The position numbers and the translations under genes were made by a program. A stretch of 7,916 nucleotides of DNA from Verrucomicrobiota bacterium. Its GTDB lineage: Bacteria; Verrucomicrobiota; Verrucomicrobiia; Limisphaerales; SXQI01. Positions 6,476-7,916 of the stretch are shown piece by piece (positions within the stretch are counted from its first letter, which is position 1; each line of letters opens with the position of its first letter). Location: the NCBI GenBank assembly GCA_008933045.1, contig WBXJ01000136.1, positions 1-7,916 of the forward strand, written 5' to 3'. A model generated the notes under the pieces. It worked only from the letters and a program-made list of their open reading frames with translations. It was not told where the DNA came from and made no database searches.

Positions 6476-7432
6476 ATGAAACGTTTTGCCCAAACTTTAC
6501 TGGCGTGTACTGCGCTCGCCAGTGCCACACTCGCTGCCGACCTAAAATTTTCGGTCGTGCCTAATTATTTTGATGCGCAACCCGGGCAACAAGCCCTAGG
6601 TCCTTGCCACGGTGGGACAGTCATCGATAAAGCGGGTAATATTTACGTCACTACGGATACCGAACGAGGTATCGCGATTTTTTCATCTAAGGGGAAGTAT
6701 TTGCGCAGCGTCGGGCCTACCCGCATCCACGCCTTGGAATTGCGATCGGAGCAAGGGGTTGAATACATTTACGCCGCACGCCCCTCCGATCATGAGGTCG
6801 TGAAACTGACACTCGATGGTAAACAGCAGTGGTCATTAACATCTCCGATGGAGTCCGGCCTTTACAAGGACGCCAAGGGATTTAATCCGTGCGCCGTGAC
6901 GGTGGCTCCCGATGGTTCCATCTTTGTCGCCGATGGCTACGGTTCCAACTATGTTCTGAAGTTTGATAAGAATCGAAAATTCGTTAAAGCATTTGGCGGC
7001 CCCGGCGAAGCGGAGGGTAAATTCAAAACCTGTCACGGCATCGGAATGGATACCCGCTCCGGCAAGCCCCTGCTTTTCGTGTGCAACCGTAATAACAATC
7101 GAGTCGAACACTGGGATCTCGACGGAAATTTTATTAAAGTCATCCAGAAGGATTTACGCATGCCTGCGGCGGTCCATATCCGCGGTGATTACGCACTCAT
7201 TCCTGAACTCCAAGGACGGGCCACACTTTTGAACAAGAATGGGACGATCGCAGCGCAAGTAGGTGATAATCCTAACGAAAAACAGCGTGCCAACTTTGGT
7301 TTAGCCAAGGACCAATGGCAGGATGGAATTTGCAACTCTCCTCACGGCGGGTCGATTGATTCGGAGGGTAACCTTATCATTTCTGAATGGAGTGCTTTCG
7401 GTCATCTGCACAAATTTGTTCGCGTTAAGTAA
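6476..7432 (+). CDS. Secreted NHL-type six-bladed beta-propeller protein
   Basis: Residues 1-20 (MKRFAQTLLACTALASATLA) form a Sec signal peptide with probable cleavage before ADLKF, so the 318-residue product should be exported. The mature part is a run of NHL-like blades: CHGGTVIDKAGNIYVTTD (44-61), IHALELR..GVEYIYAARPSDHEVVKLTLDGK (84-116), PCAVTVAPDGSIFVADGYGS (138-157), CHGIGMDTRSGKPLLFVCNR (186-205), VHIRGDYALIPEL (233-245) and PHGGSIDSEGNLIISEWS (289-306). Each blade's inner strand starts with a His or Cys at the same place: His45, His85, Cys139, His187, His234 and His290. In a propeller these point into the central channel, so a metal site is plausible. The fold is shared with peptidyl-hydroxyglycine lyase, which binds zinc through channel histidines, but I cannot claim that activity. 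An in-frame TTG at 6455 would add seven residues and spoil the signal peptide; the ATG at 6476 is preferred. No known pathway links it to its neighbours. Confidence 0.82.
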   Translation: MKRFAQTLLACTALASATLAADLKFSVVPNYFDAQPGQQALGPCHGGTVIDKAGNIYVTTDTERGIAIFSSKGKYLRSVGPTRIHALELRSEQGVEYIYAARPSDHEVVKLTLDGKQQWSLTSPMESGLYKDAKGFNPCAVTVAPDGSIFVADGYGSNYVLKFDKNRKFVKAFGGPGEAEGKFKTCHGIGMDTRSGKPLLFVCNRNNNRVEHWDLDGNFIKVIQKDLRMPAAVHIRGDYALIPELQGRATLLNKNGTIAAQVGDNPNEKQRANFGLAKDQWQDGICNSPHGGSIDSEGNLIISEWSAFGHLHKFVRVK

Positions 7433-7488
7433 CAACACCCGACTAGCGTGCAGATACTTCCCTCAGGGTTTAATACCTGATCACCGTG

Positions 7489-7521
7489 GCTTCTTGGAAA
7501 TTAAGGCAACTTCCAAGAAGC
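7489..7521. repeat. Inverted repeat, 11-bp perfect stem
   Basis: GCTTCTTGGAA (7489-7499) and TTCCAAGAAGC (7511-7521) are perfect complements around an 11-base loop. It begins 56 bases after the propeller stop. No T-run follows on either strand, so it is not a canonical intrinsic terminator; it could protect the 3' end of the mRNA, help factor-dependent termination, or be a dispersed palindrome. Confidence 0.75.
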
Positions 7522-7583
7522 TCAATTGATAAAAAACAGACTAAAAAGTCAGGGGCGCAACTCACCCTATCGCGCTGGGAGAC

Positions 7584-7607
7584 ACGAACTCAGTGCTCTG
7601 AGTTCGT
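7584..7607. repeat. Inverted repeat, 10-bp perfect stem, tetraloop
   Basis: ACGAACTCAG (7584-7593) and CTGAGTTCGT (7598-7607) pair perfectly across the four-base loop TGCT. It is immediately followed by the TCATTTCGT repeats; the tail is T-rich but interrupted, so terminator function is uncertain. Confidence 0.8.
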
Positions 7608-7639
7608 TCATTTCGTTCGCCTCATTTCGTTCATTTCGT
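7608..7639 (+). repeat. Three copies of TCATTTCGT
   Basis: The nonamer TCATTTCGT occurs at 7608-7616, 7622-7630 and 7631-7639; the last two are directly tandem and the first two are separated by TCGCC. The cluster abuts the 7584-7607 hairpin, whose right arm ends in TTCGT and so shares the repeat's sequence. This suggests slippage or an extended repeat unit. Confidence 0.75.
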
Positions 7640-7641
7640 AG

Positions 7642-7670
7642 GGTGCGGCTTCGTCCGCGCCGTTTCCTTT
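7642..7670 (+). terminator. Possible intrinsic terminator with UUCG-containing loop
   Basis: GGTGCGG (7642-7648) and CCGCGCC (7655-7661) form a GC-rich 7-bp stem with one G-U pair around CTTCGT, followed by GTTTCCTTT. A stable stem with a T-rich tail on the plus strand fits an imperfect Rho-independent terminator for the propeller transcript, although it lies 210 bases past that stop codon and the T-run is broken. A dispersed palindrome is the alternative. Confidence 0.35.
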
Positions 7671-7685
7671 ATCCCCTGCACTTTG

Positions 7686-7718
7686 CTTTTAGCCTAAAAG
7701 TAGGAGCGGCAAGCTCCT
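7686..7718. repeat. Two adjacent small hairpins
   Basis: CTTTTA (7686-7691) pairs with TAAAAG (7695-7700) over a three-base loop. One base later AGGAGC (7702-7707) pairs with GCTCCT (7713-7718) over GGCAA, then TT. Both stems are only 6 bp, but they sit back to back inside the hairpin-rich tail. Confidence 0.5.
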
Positions 7719-7754
7719 TTGGGTTCGATCCTTAGAAGTAACCCGTATCCTTAT

Positions 7755-7786
7755 AGCCTCTAACGCTGACCAAGCGTTTAGAGGCT
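7755..7786. repeat. Inverted repeat, 13-bp stem with one bulge
   Basis: AGCCTCTAACGCT (7755-7767) and AGCGTTTAGAGGCT (7773-7786) pair along 13 bp with a single extra base in the right arm and a five-base loop. This is the longest stem in the window. It is followed at once by the small stem CTCT-AGCG-AGAG (7788-7799). No T-run follows. Confidence 0.8.
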
Positions 7787-7815
7787 TCTCTAGCGAGAGT
7801 ACCCTCGAGTGTGTG

Positions 7816-7837
7816 ATGCAGACATTCTTGTCTGCAT
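7816..7837. repeat. Inverted repeat, 9-bp perfect stem, tetraloop
   Basis: ATGCAGACA (7816-7824) and TGTCTGCAT (7829-7837) are perfect complements across TTCT. Its compact form, a 9-bp stem with a four-base loop, is what dispersed REP-like palindromes look like, but no second copy lies in this window to prove that. Confidence 0.75.
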
Positions 7838-7857
7838 GACTTCTTTCTAGGTAAATG

Positions 7858-7914
7858 CTCTGATTCATTTGAATCTGAGAAAAGGGGTGGCCCCCTCTAG
7901 GAGGGTATTTCTAG
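7858..7914. repeat. Clustered hairpins at the right edge
   Basis: CTC-T-GATTC (7858-7866) pairs with GAATC-T-GAG (7871-7879) with one T-T mismatch over ATTT. After this, CCCTC-TAG-GAGGG (about 7893-7905) forms a GC-rich hairpin, and an alternative pairing joins CTCTAG (7895-7900) with CTAGAG at 7911-7916. The two pairings exclude each other. The pattern is cut by the window end. Confidence 0.5.
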
Positions 7915-7916
7915 AG

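Larger units (their letters stand above)
7433..7916. other. Hairpin-rich non-coding region, runs off the right edge
   Basis: This 484-base stretch has no credible gene; the short open frames here lack start signals, codon character or known domains. It is instead filled with inverted repeats of different sequence: 7489-7521, 7584-7607, 7642-7661, 7686-7700, 7702-7718, 7755-7786, 7788-7799, 7816-7837, 7858-7879 and 7895-7905 or 7895-7914. There is also a short repeat cluster at 7608-7639. CTAG occurs five times here (from 7443, 7790, 7847, 7897 and 7911). Possible explanations are a mosaic of dispersed palindromic (REP-like) elements, a structured non-coding RNA, or a set of termination and processing signals downstream of the propeller gene. 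Confidence 0.7.

Noticed and set aside
6476..7432. Naming the propeller a peptidyl-alpha-hydroxyglycine amidating lyase
   Set aside because: The fold and channel histidines are suggestive, but NHL-type propellers are functionally diverse and I cannot see enough of the lyase's specific active-site pattern.
7531..7550. Minus-strand terminator (GACT-TTTT-AGTC followed by T6)
   Set aside because: The stem is only 4 bp of mixed composition, too weak to support an intrinsic terminator.
7323..7735. Two open frames of 68 and 69 codons at and after the end of the propeller gene
   Set aside because: The first mostly overlaps the propeller in another frame and then reads through a hairpin; the second is translated repeat and hairpin DNA with no start signal or family resemblance.
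7755..7786. Integron attC-like site (TAAC ... GTTTAG in an inverted repeat)
   Set aside because: The core triplets suggest RYYYAAC/GTTRRRY at first sight, but the flanking bases do not fit the consensus, the element is far too short, and there is no second site or integrase.
7433..7916. CRISPR array
   Set aside because: The inverted repeats differ from each other and there is no regular repeat-spacer spacing.

Overview
The window is a stretch of ordinary bacterial chromosome with roughly half G+C. It carries seven clear protein genes and ends in a non-coding tail packed with hairpins. Two of the genes encode exported or membrane proteins. None of the seven has a convincing Shine-Dalgarno sequence at usable spacing. 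This, the gene mix, the zwf N-terminal block and the palindrome-rich intergenic DNA fit a Gram-negative lineage such as Verrucomicrobiota. That assignment is an inference and is weak. There are no tRNA or rRNA genes, no transposase and no CRISPR array.

Left half, minus strand (reading right to left from about 4306 to 1): chorismate synthase (aroC), a PIG-L/LmbE-type zinc deacetylase, a 212-base gap with two tiny possible ORFs, glucose-6-phosphate dehydrogenase (zwf), and the N-terminal 170 codons of a 6-phosphogluconolactonase that runs off the left edge. The last two are the first two steps of the oxidative pentose phosphate pathway in reaction order, separated by 19 bases, so they are very probably cotranscribed. 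aroC and the deacetylase gene are also closely spaced.

Right half, plus strand (4412 to 7432): aspartate-semialdehyde dehydrogenase (asd), a ten-helix EamA/DMT-type transporter 24 bases behind it, and a secreted NHL-type beta-propeller. aroC and asd are divergent across 105 bases. That gap holds a very good sigma70-like promoter for asd (TTGACA, 16 bases, TATATT), which would give asd a leader of only a few bases, and a short dyad beside the -35 box. aroC completes the common aromatic trunk and asd is the branch point to Lys/Met/Thr and diaminopimelate, so the divergent pair brings two amino-acid biosynthesis routes under one small control region.

Right end (7433 to 7916): no credible gene. 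It holds at least seven hairpins of different sequence with short loops, one GC-rich UUCG-containing hairpin that could terminate transcription, three copies of TCATTTCGT, and a concentration of CTAG. It continues past the window edge. This is the part that known gene families do not explain. The rest is largely housekeeping; I see no defence, mobile or secondary-metabolite system. The most unusual protein feature is a predicted ring of one Cys and five His at equivalent positions in the six blades of the secreted propeller.
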